Assembly: GCA_946800325.1 (NCBI GenBank)
Contig: OX326957.1
Coordinates: forward strand, 12,071,591 to 12,135,590
Length of the DNA: 64,000 nt
Direction: 5' to 3'
Source: Luzula sylvatica
Taxonomy: Eukaryota > Streptophyta > Magnoliopsida > Poales > Juncaceae
Under the pieces are notes generated by a model that saw only the letters and a list, made by a program, of their open reading frames with translations, searched no databases and was not told the DNA's origin. The translations under genes were made by a program, and so were the position numbers. Shown in pieces: positions 19,670-31,684 of the stretch; positions within the stretch are counted from its first letter, which is position 1; each line of letters opens with the position of its first letter.

Positions 19670-22024
19670 ATGACCGAAATTAATCCTATTGTACAAAACT
19701 CATCGATAAATCCGATAAATACCGTTCCCAAATCAAATATATCAAACTCACGTGAATTAGATGGAACCAATTGGAGTTCTTGGAAGAAATGCATGCTAAA
19801 TGCATTCGCTCTCCAAGGACTTGACAAGGTAGTGTTACGAGGCTTTGTCTTGGCCCAAGAGGTTGACAAGGACGGAAATGTAACCTACCCTGCTCAAACT
19901 AGGGAAGATAGAACTAATGACATTTACGCTCAAAACTTAATACTGAACAATGTAATTAGTTCTATCGGATCGCTAGTTGATCATTGTGATAACTCATATG
20001 AAATGTGGCGTATGCTCAATGAGAGATACGAGGGCACATCTCAAATGAGAAGAACTAATATCATCGGACTTGAACAAGAATTCAACAATCTCCGAATGAT
20101 TGAGGGAGAGTCCGTTGATAAAATCTGGGCAAAAATCAATGTACTAAAAACCCGATATGCCACCCAAAATGCACCTCTTACTGATGATAGAATTATTGCG
20201 AGATTACTTCAATCTATGCCCCGTAGTTGGGAATCTTTACGTGTAGCTTTAGGTACAGCGGTAGCTTCACAAGACCTCACGCCTGAAGAATTGGTAAGTC
20301 AATTCCGAAATTTCGAGATTCGACTCAAGCAACTCGATGAAGAACAAGGAATCTACATGCCCTCTCCTCACTCCAAAACCGTAGCTTTGCCCGCCGTGAA
20401 TGCAAGCAATGACGACAATGAAATGGATGATCTCACATTGCGACTCCTAGAGTGGCAAAGGGACGAGAAGCGATTCAACGAGAATCGGAAACAAAAGGGG
20501 CTAAAGCTCCATTGCTTTTGGTGCAAGAAAATTGGACACATGATGGAGTCATGTTGGACTCTCCATCCGGAAAATTCGAGGTGGATCAAAAAGGATGAGG
20601 ACCACAAGGATCGGGAAAGGCGAGAGCCCCGATACGAAAGAAGATACGAGGACAAGGGGCGAGAAAATCGTCAAAACTACAAAGGTAAAGAAATCAATAA
20701 GAAAAAGGCATATAAAGCTAACGTCGATTGTAGATGGGGAGAAACGGATGGGTCAAGCTCATCATCCGACCCGGATGGTCCGTCAAGTCGACACACCGCA
20801 AACCTTGCACTCATGGTAAGGATCGATCCTCCACTAATGAGCGCAGTGGAAGCGGCCATCAAATCTATTCGTATTGAACGAGGTCTAACTACTACACATC
20901 ACACGCTCATGGATGTGGACTCGGAACCATCCACTCCTAATACCTGCTCAACACATGACCAATGTCATGAGGTACGTACATACTCTCTGCGTGACATTGA
21001 ATCAATACATAAATCTAAATTTTCTCCCGCATTCAAACTAGAACTCGACTCTTGTGACGAGTTTCTTAGAGATGAAGGGAACTCTCAACTAAATGAGGGT
21101 AAACTTGAGAGCCCATCACAAGCTCTCAAGGATAAGGTAGCCTCTCTTGAGCTATCCATTTTGGCATATAAAACTCAAATAAATGAATTTAAAGGTTTTT
21201 CAAAGTGTGAGTGTCAAACCCTAAAAGGTGAGATTTCTCATCTAAAAGTCGAAATTCAAATTCTTAAAGTTGAAAATGAATCCCTGAAGAAGGCTTGTGC
21301 AAATATTGCATTGAGTCCTCCTTCACTGGATGATGTTTTAAGATTGTCATTGATAGGACAAAAGCCAAATGACAAATCCGGTTTAGGATATAAGAAAAAT
21401 AACGGTAATAAACCCGATTTTTCAATATCTCAAAATCAAAAATCTAAATGGGAAAACAATAAATTAAGTAGTCATGAAAATGCTTTCATGTACCATGACT
21501 ACAACAAAGGTACATATGCTAAAAATGAACAACCTAAACGTGTCAATAATAATTATAAGAAAAATCATTATACACAAAATTCACAATCTAGACATACTAA
21601 TTTGGGAAGAACCGATTGCTTGTTCAAAAGGGGACCAAATGGGTATTTATATGAAGTGACAAACTACACCGAAGCTTCATATCAACAAGGGCCTCCCAAA
21701 CATTTCACCAACACACATAAACAATTTAAACAAAATAATTTTAAGCAAAATAAATTTAAATCAAATAACCTTTATCAAATGCCAAAATCGATAACTCCTA
21801 AGAGAAGTAATCCGAATCAACTCTCGGACTATTTTGTGAAGAGTACCACACCCACAAATAAGCCCACCGTAGCATTTTGTAACTATTGTTGCAAAACGGG
21901 TCATGTCTTAACAAGTTGTGATCTTCGCAATCCAAAATTAACGTCAAACTCAATATGGATGCGTAAAGATCGTCACTCGATGGGTCCCTCTACGTCGTTT
22001 GGTATAGGACCTCCTAGGGCTTAA
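19670..22024 (+). CDS. gag: Full-length Sirevirus Gag (784 aa)
   Basis: Structural protein that packages the element RNA in cytoplasmic virus-like particles. Residues of about 25-235 form the copia gag-polypeptide (UBN2-like) domain, with ELDGTNWSSWKKCMLNAF and the LEQEFNNLRM...SVDKIWAKI blocks. A CCHC zinc knuckle (CFWCKKIGHMMESC) starts at residue 282, followed by a highly charged Lys/Arg/Asp/Glu stretch. Residues of about 480-545 are coiled-coil-like. A second knuckle (CNYCCKTGHVLTSC) starts at residue 737. At 784 aa it is long for copia, as known for Sireviruses. The frame is intact, with ATG 54 nt after the primer site. No pol follows, so it would supply only particle protein. Confidence 0.93.
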   Translation: MTEINPIVQNSSINPINTVPKSNISNSRELDGTNWSSWKKCMLNAFALQGLDKVVLRGFVLAQEVDKDGNVTYPAQTREDRTNDIYAQNLILNNVISSIGSLVDHCDNSYEMWRMLNERYEGTSQMRRTNIIGLEQEFNNLRMIEGESVDKIWAKINVLKTRYATQNAPLTDDRIIARLLQSMPRSWESLRVALGTAVASQDLTPEELVSQFRNFEIRLKQLDEEQGIYMPSPHSKTVALPAVNASNDDNEMDDLTLRLLEWQRDEKRFNENRKQKGLKLHCFWCKKIGHMMESCWTLHPENSRWIKKDEDHKDRERREPRYERRYEDKGRENRQNYKGKEINKKKAYKANVDCRWGETDGSSSSSDPDGPSSRHTANLALMVRIDPPLMSAVEAAIKSIRIERGLTTTHHTLMDVDSEPSTPNTCSTHDQCHEVRTYSLRDIESIHKSKFSPAFKLELDSCDEFLRDEGNSQLNEGKLESPSQALKDKVASLELSILAYKTQINEFKGFSKCECQTLKGEISHLKVEIQILKVENESLKKACANIALSPPSLDDVLRLSLIGQKPNDKSGLGYKKNNGNKPDFSISQNQKSKWENNKLSSHENAFMYHDYNKGTYAKNEQPKRVNNNYKKNHYTQNSQSRHTNLGRTDCLFKRGPNGYLYEVTNYTEASYQQGPPKHFTNTHKQFKQNNFKQNKFKSNNLYQMPKSITPKRSNPNQLSDYFVKSTTPTNKPTVAFCNYCCKTGHVLTSCDLRNPKLTSNSIWMRKDRHSMGPSTSFGIGPPRA

Positions 22025-22959
22025 GCCCTAATTTGAAACACTATACTCCTTAGTATCCCTCACCTTAAAACCAAATATGTAAGGGGAGTATAGGAAATGG
22101 GCTAAATTGAATTCTAGCCAAACTGGTCGAGTCTTATGTAGATACATCACAAGTGTTAATAGAGGAGTACATTAGAACACTTGTCTCGATAAATAAATAA
22201 CGATTTCAGTCCAGTGATCACACTTCAGGAACCAGTCCGTTCGAACGAAAAACATGTGCATTAGGAACGGACAAATGAAGTCACCAAATACCCTCTTAAC
22301 AGCCTCAAGTCCGTTCGAACGGATTAAAATGCGTTCCAAACGGATGACTGAACTATAAGACCCAAAGTCACAGTTAAATTATGGCGCCATCTAATTTTCC
22401 TACCAGGATCAAGTTCGTTCGAACGTACAACTGAGTGCGTTCCGAACGGAAAAATGAATTATAGGATTATGGCGCCGGATCATACTTTGGCGCCGACTCT
22501 TAGTGTCAACAGTGTTCAGTGCGTTCGAACGAACAACTAATGCGTTCGAACGCACATGCCTCATTCAGCGAACCCACTTCAAACCCTTACACTCGCGCCG
22601 TTTCATATTCTGGCGCCTCTTCTCAGTTGTGTGTGCGTTCTAACGCACTTAGGCGTTCGTTCGAACGAACTTAACAACTTCCCAGATACAACGTAAAAAC
22701 CCAAAATAGCGCTTTTTCTCAGACATGAATACGTTCCAACGCACTTGAGAAGTGCGTTCGAACGGACTCTTCGTAATAACTCTTCGTCCACATGCAACCG
22801 ACTGCATTCAATGGATGTGATGGCCCCTTTTTTCCCTTACGGCGGGACTTGAAGGGACAAGAATTCATCGGTTACTTAGCCCCCCTTCATTGTCTCTCCT
22901 TGTTTCGCTTCCAAAACTCTCTCTCTCTCTCAGAAAAACTAAAATCTTATACGACAGCC
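22025..22959 (+). repeat. Pol-deletion junction and palindrome-rich spacer
   Basis: After gag come the conserved GGGGAGTATAG tract (about 22072-22082) and then, within about 20 nt, the post-pol sequence with GTCGAGTCTTATGTAG (about 22127), matching about 12930-12950 of Sirevirus 1. Pol would lie between these. About 22230-22765 holds more than ten GTTCGAAC-type palindromes. A pyrimidine run ends in CTCTCAG (AG at 22932-22933), 27 nt before the ORF3 ATG. No gene was recognised. Confidence 0.7.
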
Positions 22960-24245
22960 ATGGACGCCTCAAACTCGAGATCGAAAGCTAAGGCAATGGG
23001 GAAGAAGACAGTGGGCGAGAGTTCGAACGCTCAACGAAGAATGAAGCAAGCGGCCAAGAAGCCTACTCTTGAAGAACGCATTCAAAGTGAATACGACTTC
23101 TCTGACCCAAACAACGAGCATCTGTTTCGAACTCAGGAGGCTGGTATCCTCTTCCATGAATGGGTATCCAAGAGACCAATTGCTCCATGCTACTACTACG
23201 AGTTTCCGCCAAACATACATCACCTCCTCGACAAAGTCGAGGAAATCGAACGTCAATGGGGATTCGCGAATTTAGCATGCCTAAACGTCAAATCGTATGA
23301 TGTAATCACGCGACTATTTTACGCAAACGCTGAATTCCACCGTGACGAAGAAAAGGTAACGTCATACATCCTCGGTGAAGATGTCGAAATCTCTATAAAA
23401 AACTTGAAGGTTTTGCTCGGACTAAGGGACGGCGGAGAGAAAATCTACGACACTCGCAAGGCGAGACTCGAAGCTGCCATCACGGGTATCAAACCTGGGC
23501 AAGGGGCATCTCACTTGGCCGCCCATGAACAGTTTATCTGGGCCATCGGTAATAACATTCTCACTCCCTCAGAAAAATTTAAGATGAATCTCGAACAACG
23601 GGATATTATACTCTTGCATCGCATGTGGTACAAGGATCAACTACCCATCCACGTGCCCTTTCTCATCACAAGCCACATGGAAAGTGTAATGAGTCATAAG
23701 AACGCATCATTGCCATACGGAACATTGATTGCTCGTATGACGGAACTCCAAGGTATTGAGATACCACTGAGCGATTGGGATTTTCGTCCGAAATCACCAA
23801 TCAACCTCGCATCCGATGCAAACCTCCGACGGTTTGGATATCGGTATTCGCCGAGCATCCTAGGATGGATTATTGACTCCGCAAAGGATGCGGTGGCATA
23901 TCACCTTCCCCGCGATCCTACCCGGTGGACGAAGGGCAACACCTTGGACGAGGAAGAGGACAACGTCGACCCAACCAATACCAATGAAAGCGGTGAAGAA
24001 CCGGCTCCCAAACGAAAGAGGAATGTGGGGAAGGGGAATCCTCAAATGCCCAAACGGAACGGGATGATAAGAGGTTTGCCTATGTGAAGGAGATGCTCGA
24101 CGAAATGGATGAGCGCATGGAGCAACACGGAAGAGCAATGCATGATGCGTTCCGTGTATCTGAAGCACGGATGCTTGAGAACGTGGATCGTCAATTTGCC
24201 GATCTTTACGTTCATCTTGAGAACCGGTTCGGAACTCACCATTAA
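22960..24245 (+). pseudogene. ORF3 with C-terminal frameshift
   Basis: Same protein family as 13501-14976, starting MDA at 22960. The frame is open to a TGA at 24085-24087 (375 aa), and the core domain is kept, with LLHRMWYKDQLPIHVP and NASLPYGTLIARM. Near 24040 the homology moves into another frame, where a heptad-like tail similar to the Sirevirus 1 ORF3 (ERMEQHGRA..., RMLENVDRQFADLY) continues to TAA at 24243-24245. One small indel therefore cut off the C-terminal coiled-coil part. The shortened protein may still be made. Confidence 0.75.
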
Positions 24246-24867
24246 TTCCTAACCCGAGCCAAATGAAGTGTGATCAACCTTAGTTGTGGTGTGTGTTGTG
24301 TCGTATTATATTATGTTATGTTATGTCTAAGTATTGAGTATACATGAGAGTATGTGAGAACTTATCAAAACTTTGATGTGTGTCGGTATGATTGAACAAT
24401 TAGGTCTATTGAGTAATTGTGTTTGACGAATAATTATGGTATTATGTCAATAAACTTGTGCATTCATTTTATTATCCTATTTTGGTTTAGTGTTCATACA
24501 CTCATCAGTATAAATTCTGTGAAATTTGTGTCAGTCCAGAGGCAAGTGCGTTCGAACGCACCACTTTTTCCGTTCGGAACGCACACACAAAAAAAAAAAC
24601 TGTTTTATTTTCTTAAAAATGCTAAATTTGAAAAGAATGTCATCATTCAAAACAAAAGAATTTGATCATATTTACGAGCTCATACATTCATCAATTCATT
24701 ATTTGAGGGGGAGCTCGCATTTAGGGGGAGCCTTCCGTTGATGAAGTCTCCTTGGCCCTTTTGATCTCTTTCAAAATGGGGGAGAAACGATCGTACGGAA
24801 AGTTCTCAACTAAATGGTGAAACTCTCCAAACCGACAGTGTTTTGAAATTAATCAAAAGGGGGAGTT
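24246..24867 (+). promoter_or_regulatory. 3' non-coding region with polypurine tracts, Sirevirus 2
   Basis: Non-coding. Two palindrome sites lie near 24549 and 24573. Purine tracts at about 24705, 24720, 24776 and the LTR-adjacent TCAAAAGGGGGAG (24853-24865) match those of Sirevirus 1. Confidence 0.7.
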
Positions 24868-25055
24868 TGTTGGTTCAAATTTCCTGATAGTTTGATTATT
24901 TCAAAACACTGTCATTACTAATGTATACATCCAGAAAAGTGCAGGACAACATAGGTACGATACGAAGATGAAGGAGGACTTGTGAAGGAGGACTTCATTG
25001 GATTACATCAAGAATCAGGACATGAAGTCTCAACATAAACAAGAAAAGAAGAACA
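24868..25055 (+). repeat. Sirevirus 2 3' LTR, left fragment
   Basis: These 188 bp equal the first 188 bp of the 5' LTR (18081-18268). The match stops at 25055, where inverted material begins. The remaining part of this LTR resumes at 29020. Confidence 0.88.
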
Positions 25056-25196
25056 TCAATAATCAGGACTTGTGACGTATCTACATGAGACTCGACCAAT
25101 TTGGCTAGAATTTAATTTAGCCCATTTCCTATACTCCCCTTACATATTTGGCTTAAGGTGTGGGATGTTAAGGAGTATAGTGTTTCAAGTTAGGGC

Positions 25197-27545
25197 TCAA
25201 GCCCTAGGAGGTCCTATACCGAAAGACGTAGAGGGACCCATCGAGTGACGATCTTTACGCATCCATATTGAGTTTGACGTTAATTTTGGATTGCGAAGAT
25301 CACAACCGTTTGAGATATGACCAATTTTGCAACAATAGTTACAAAATGCTACGGTGGGCTTATTTGAGGATATGGAACTTTTCACAAAATAATTAGAGAG
25401 ATGAGTTGGTTTACTTTTCTGAGAAGTTATCGATTTTGGCATATGATGAATGTTGTTGAATTGAAATATGCTTGGTTTAAGTTGATTTTGTTGAAATTGT
25501 TTTTGTGTGTTTGTGTAATGTTTGGGAGACCCTTTTTGATATGAAGCGTCGGTGTAGTTGGTCACTTCGTAGAAATACCCATTTGATCCCCTTTTGAATA
25601 AACAATCGGTTCTTCCCAAATTGTTATGTCTAGGTGGTGAATTTTGTGTGAAATGATTGTTCCTATAATTATGATTAACACGTTTAGCTTGTTCCGTTTT
25701 CACATTTTTACCTTTGTTGTAGTCACGATACATGAAGGCATTTCCGTGACTATCCATTTTATTGTTCTCCCATTTGGATTTTTGATTTTTAGATATGGAA
25801 AAATCGGGTTTATTACCGTTATTTTTCTTGTATCCTAAACCGGATTTGTCATTGGGCTTTTGTCCCATTAATGACGATTTCAAGATATCATCCAATGAAG
25901 GAGGACTTAATGCAATAGTGGCACAAGCCTTCTTCAAAGACTCATTTTCAACTTTACAATTTTGAAGTTCGACTTTTAAATGAGACATCTCACCTTTAAG
26001 GGTTTGACACTCACATTTTGAAAATCCTTTAAATTCTTTTAGTTGAGATTTATATGCCAAAATAGATAGTTCAAGAGAAGCTACCTTATCCTTGAGAGTT
26101 TGTGTTGAGCTCTCAAGTTTACTCTCTATTTGTTGAAAGTTTCCTTCATCTTTTAGAAACTCGTCACACGACTCGAGTTCTAATTTGAATGCGGGAGAAA
26201 ACTCAGGATGATGTAATGATTCTACGTTAGTTATGGAGTTGATACGTACCTCATGACCTTGGTCATGTGTTGAGCTTGGAGTGGATGGTTCTTCGTCTAT
26301 ACGTGTGGGAGTGCGAGGTGTAGTGGTTAACCCTCGTTCAATTCGAAGAGATCTGATTGCAGCTTCCACTGCGCTCATTGGTGGAGAATCGATCCTCACC
26401 ATAAGTGCAAGGTTTGCGGGGTGTCGGTTTGATGGACCATCCGATTCAGATGATGTGCTTGATCCATCCGTTTCTTCCCACCTGGAATTTACATGAGCTT
26501 TATATGCCTTTTTCTTTTTATGATCTTTACCTTTGTATTTTTGGCGATCATCTCGGCCCTTGTCCTCATATCTTCTTTCATATCGAGGTTCTCGTCTATC
26601 TCGATCCTTGTGATCGTCATCCTTTTTAGTCCACCGAGAATTTTCAGGATGGAGCGTCCAACACGACTCCATCATATGTCCAAACTTCTTGCACCAAAAG
26701 CAATGAGGTTTTAGTCCCTTTTGTTTTCGATTCTCGTTAAATCGCTTTTCATCCCTTTGCCATTCTAGGAGTCGCAAAGTGAGGTCGTCCATCTCATTGT
26801 CCTCGTTGTTCGCATTCACGGCGGGCAAGGCTATGGCTTTAGATCGAGGAGTTGTCGTGAAGATTCCTTGTTCTTCATCGAGTTGCTTGAGTCGAATCTC
26901 GAAGTTCCGGAATTGACTTACCAATTCTTCGGGAGTGAGATCTTGTGATGCGACCGCCGTACCTAAAGCTACACGTAAAGATTCCCAACTCCGGGGCATG
27001 GCTTGAAGTAATCTAGCAATAATTCTATCATCGGTAAGAGGTGCATGTTGGGTGGCATATCGGGTTTTTAATACATTGATTTTTGCCCAGATTTTATCAA
27101 CGGACTCTCCCTCAATCATTCGGAGATTGTTGAATTCTTGTTCAAGTCCGATGATATTAGTTCTTCTCATTTGAGATGTACCCTCGTATCTCTCATTGAG
27201 CATACGCCACATTTCAAATGAGTTTTCACAATGATCAACTAGCGATCCGATAGAGCTAATTACGTTGTTCAGTATTAAGTTTTGAGCATAAATGTCATTA
27301 GTTCTATCTTCCCTAGTTTGATCGGGGTAGGTTACATTTCCGTCTGTGTCAACCTCTTGGGCCAAGACAAAGCCTCGTAACACTACCTTGTCAAGTCCTT
27401 GGAGAGCGAATGCATTTAGCATGCATTTCTTCCAAGAACTCCAATTGATTCCATCTAATTCACGTGAGTTTGATATATTTGATTTGGGTACGGTGTTTAT
27501 CGGATTTATAGATGAGTTTCGTACAATAGGATTAATTTCGGTCAT
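25197..27545 (-). CDS. gag: Full-length Sirevirus Gag, inverted copy (782 aa)
   Basis: Same architecture as the Gag at 19670-22024: UBN2-like copia Gag domain, first CCHC knuckle (CFWCKKFGHMMESC), charged region, coiled-coil-like stretch and second knuckle (CNYCCKIGHISNGC). It differs from the other copy mainly in the C-terminal half. In the coiled-coil part it reads SSTQTLKD (codons about 26098-26106), a TQT core like that bound by dynein light chain LC8; the other copies have TQA or SQA there. Sirevirus Gags have been reported to bind LC8-related proteins. The frame is intact although the element is truncated. Confidence 0.92.
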   Translation of the reverse strand: MTEINPIVRNSSINPINTVPKSNISNSRELDGINWSSWKKCMLNAFALQGLDKVVLRGFVLAQEVDTDGNVTYPDQTREDRTNDIYAQNLILNNVISSIGSLVDHCENSFEMWRMLNERYEGTSQMRRTNIIGLEQEFNNLRMIEGESVDKIWAKINVLKTRYATQHAPLTDDRIIARLLQAMPRSWESLRVALGTAVASQDLTPEELVSQFRNFEIRLKQLDEEQGIFTTTPRSKAIALPAVNANNEDNEMDDLTLRLLEWQRDEKRFNENRKQKGLKPHCFWCKKFGHMMESCWTLHPENSRWTKKDDDHKDRDRREPRYERRYEDKGRDDRQKYKGKDHKKKKAYKAHVNSRWEETDGSSTSSESDGPSNRHPANLALMVRIDSPPMSAVEAAIRSLRIERGLTTTPRTPTRIDEEPSTPSSTHDQGHEVRINSITNVESLHHPEFSPAFKLELESCDEFLKDEGNFQQIESKLESSTQTLKDKVASLELSILAYKSQLKEFKGFSKCECQTLKGEMSHLKVELQNCKVENESLKKACATIALSPPSLDDILKSSLMGQKPNDKSGLGYKKNNGNKPDFSISKNQKSKWENNKMDSHGNAFMYRDYNKGKNVKTEQAKRVNHNYRNNHFTQNSPPRHNNLGRTDCLFKRGSNGYFYEVTNYTDASYQKGSPKHYTNTQKQFQQNQLKPSIFQFNNIHHMPKSITSQKSKPTHLSNYFVKSSISSNKPTVAFCNYCCKIGHISNGCDLRNPKLTSNSIWMRKDRHSMGPSTSFGIGPPRA

Positions 27546-27598
27546 TTGATCGTTAAGTACAAGTTATCCCTAATACTCAAAGAGATGGTTAGTACCTT

Positions 27599-27610
27599 GC
27601 TCTGATACCA
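27599..27610 (-). other. Primer-binding site of inverted Sirevirus
   Basis: GCTCTGATACCA on the plus strand, i.e. TGGTATCAGAGC on the minus strand, 2 nt from the LTR end at 27613. Confidence 0.9.
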
Positions 27611-27612
27611 AT

Positions 27613-29019
27613 TGTTGGTTAATTCTAACCTAGAGGGGGGTAAATTTGGCAATCTAACTTAAACTTAGTTTAGATTTAAACCTAATTTACGTGCGGAATA
27701 AATAATAATTTAGATGATAAAGATGATACCGTACAAACACTTTGACACAAGATGTTTGTTTACGAAGTTCGGTAGGTGGTTGCTTTGTAGCTTTAACTCA
27801 CCCTTTACTCGCGTAATTGACCGACTCAATTATTTGCGAGTACCTACGTCTCCGGGAATGCCTTGTGCCTCTTTTTGGCTTTCGATTGAATTCCAACTCA
27901 ACTCGATTACAAGGATTTGCCTAGATCGATTTACACGCTTCTATCGATCTATAGCTTAGGCTCTTTACAATTTGTTGCACTAGCCTATTACACTTTTTCA
28001 CTAATCGAGCTACAACGTGATCGGTCACGTGAGTGGGATACGATTAGTGGAGAATATCGAAAGTAGATCAACGATCTAAAGAGGTTTCTCAAGCTATCAA
28101 TGGATATAGATAATCACAGCTTAGGGATTCTCTCTTTTTAGGTTTGAATGTTTGAAAATGAAGAGTTGGGAGAGAGAGACCCATGAAGGATTCTATTTAT
28201 ACTCTCTATAGAAATCCTTCAGAAAACTTGTAGTGCGTTCGAACGCATTACAGTCCGTTCAGAACGCACTTGAAGTTTGCACTAGCCGTTTCAAAATAAC
28301 ATGCAAGTACATCTTGGGTCCGTTCGAACGGACAATGTCCGTTCGTAACGGACTCAATTATACATAGCATTTTGCGTTCACAGGAACAAGAGTCCGTTCA
28401 ACGCACTGAAAAGTGGGTGAACGGATTCCAGGTTGTCCGTTCGAACGCACATGTGTGTTCGTTCGAACGCACACATTTCTGTGACATTTTCCGTTCACAG
28501 GAAGGATTGTCCGTTCAACGCACTCAGAAGGTGTTTGAACGGATTCTAATTATCCGTTCGAACGGACATGATTGTTCGTTCGAACGCACACATCCCTGTG
28601 ACACGTTTGGTTCTAATCAAGCTTTAAAGTTTTGATATTTAGCAAGTCCGTTCTGAACGGACTTTGAGTTCGTTCAGAACGCACTTCCTGTTTGACTGAA
28701 CTCTTTGTTATTTTGAACATGATTTTACTTGAGTTCTACTAGGTTTGTACCTATGGTTTATTTGTGGCGTATCCCACTCACGGAAGGCTTCAACATCTTG
28801 AGTCTTGATGTATTCCAATGGCCTTCCTTGTGTTCTTCTTTTCTTGTTTATCTTGAAACTTCATGTCTTGATTCTTGATGTAATCCAATGAAGTCCTCCT
28901 TCACAAGTCCTCTTTCATCTTCGTATCGTACCTATGTTATCCTGCACTTTTCTGGATGTATACATTAGTAATGACAGTGTTTTGAAATAATCAAACTATC
29001 AGGAAATTTGAACCAACAT
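27613..29019 (-). repeat. LTR of inverted Sirevirus copy
   Basis: A complete 1,407-bp LTR with TGTTGGTT...AACCAACA ends, two palindrome modules, and a TATA box on the minus strand at 28195-28201. By the primer-site position it is the 5' LTR of the inverted copy. Confidence 0.9.
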
Positions 29020-30250
<1,231 letters not shown>

Positions 30251-31673
30251 TTGCGTGACACGTAATAGTACAAGCCAAAAATGCCGAGGTCACAACCACT
30301 TCTAGCCAATACTCAGAAAATTTCATTGATCCATGAAATTTTATGAAATGATGTGATCGTAGGTATTGGAAATGTTCCAAACCTGATGTTGATTAACACT
30401 AACGGCAACGTGCGGACCCGTTTACAAAAACCGCTTTCTCTAGTCGCGCGTGACAGTCATGCGATGACTATGGGTATGGAGATACCTAGAGGAGGAAGAA
30501 GAGAGTAGAGTGTAGTTATCTAATACGATAGTCCTCGCAGGTTGTGGGTATGGAGATACCCATAGGTAAACGTTGTATCACCCAAATACTTAATCCGTAT
30601 GAATGCATCCCTTTTAAAATTTTTGTTTACTTAAATTTTCATGCATTCACCTTATGTGAAAACTGTGTGCGGGGTTGTGTAATATGATTACATGAACCTT
30701 GATTTGAACTTGTGTGGACGTCGACATGGTTGAGGACCATGTGCTCCGAAATCGTCACACTTAAAGTTTCAGTTCTAAACATCCCTAGTCGCGGGTCAGT
30801 TTGCTTAAGAGAGAAGTATTTCTATTACAAAGGAATAGACTGAACGCGTACACTAGTACGTTAGCCGAGGAGATGATTATGTTTTGCTAATCATAGGACA
30901 AAGGTGTTTGTCGAATCGGGAACGTAGATATATGCTAGGTGACATATATTGGATATGACCGAAGCCGCGAGACCATGACATGGTTTAGTCATTATAGATG
31001 GACTCGCGACGAGTAGGGTATTAGGTTCTTCATACTTGAAGGGACCATTGATTGCGTTACGTGCGTAACACAATGCTTTGATATGATCTTACGCTCACCG
31101 TAACAGGGAGTTAAAACGGTCATCATTAGGTATTGTCCGAAACACGGAATTCAATGTGAGTCTCCAAGATAGGAATTGTTTATTCCGAAAGGAAGAGATA
31201 TCTCTTTGGCCACTCGATGAATTGATTAACGAAAACTGTGGCCACAGTCAATGATATTAACGGTTAATATCGATTGAAATTTGTTAACTCAATTCGGACT
31301 CGAGGAATAAGTACAGTTAATCAAAATATAAGGATGACTATAACCATGCCTTTTGATTAACGGATATCGCTAACAAGAGAACTAATGACCGCTATTCGAG
31401 ATAGGCACAATGATCACAATCATTCTTCGTGTTAACATGGGTAGCCATGATGGAGTGACTAGATCCTGCTCATGGGCTTGTAGTGCTATGGAAACAGCCT
31501 ACTGCCATCGTTAACCGAACCTACCTGGTCACACAACGAGTCGTACTAAGTCGGGCTTGATTATAAAATTGGCACATAAGATGTGCATGGCTTGGTATTT
31601 GATACGCGAGCTATATTCTCTAAAATCGTGCATATTGGATATGCATGAGTACTTTTTAGGTAGATCTGAAATT
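30251..31673 (+). repeat. 3' non-coding internal region of copia element (second copy)
   Basis: Collinear with about 981-2369. No gene was recognised. Near 31626-31645 it carries an inverted repeat (arms GCATAT/ATATGC, TGG loop), repeated at 32745-32765. Confidence 0.65.
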
Positions 31674-31684
31674 GAGTGGGAGAC
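31674..31684 (+). promoter_or_regulatory. Polypurine tract before LTR b
   Basis: GAGTGGGAGAC directly precedes the LTR, the common plant copia plus-strand primer form. An identical tract precedes LTR c (32792-32802). Confidence 0.7.

Larger units (their letters stand above)
25056..29019 (-). mobile_element. Inverted third Sirevirus copy, truncated (LTR and gag)
   Basis: Read on the minus strand: LTR 29019-27613, primer site, complete gag, then about 120 bp of post-gag sequence carrying the same pol-deletion junction as Sirevirus 2, then a break. It lies inside the 3' LTR of Sirevirus 2 and replaces 588 bp of it. At the break a short LTR-like piece (about 25054-25069) is joined to the inverted sequence, which suggests template switching or end joining rather than normal integration. 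Confidence 0.82.
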
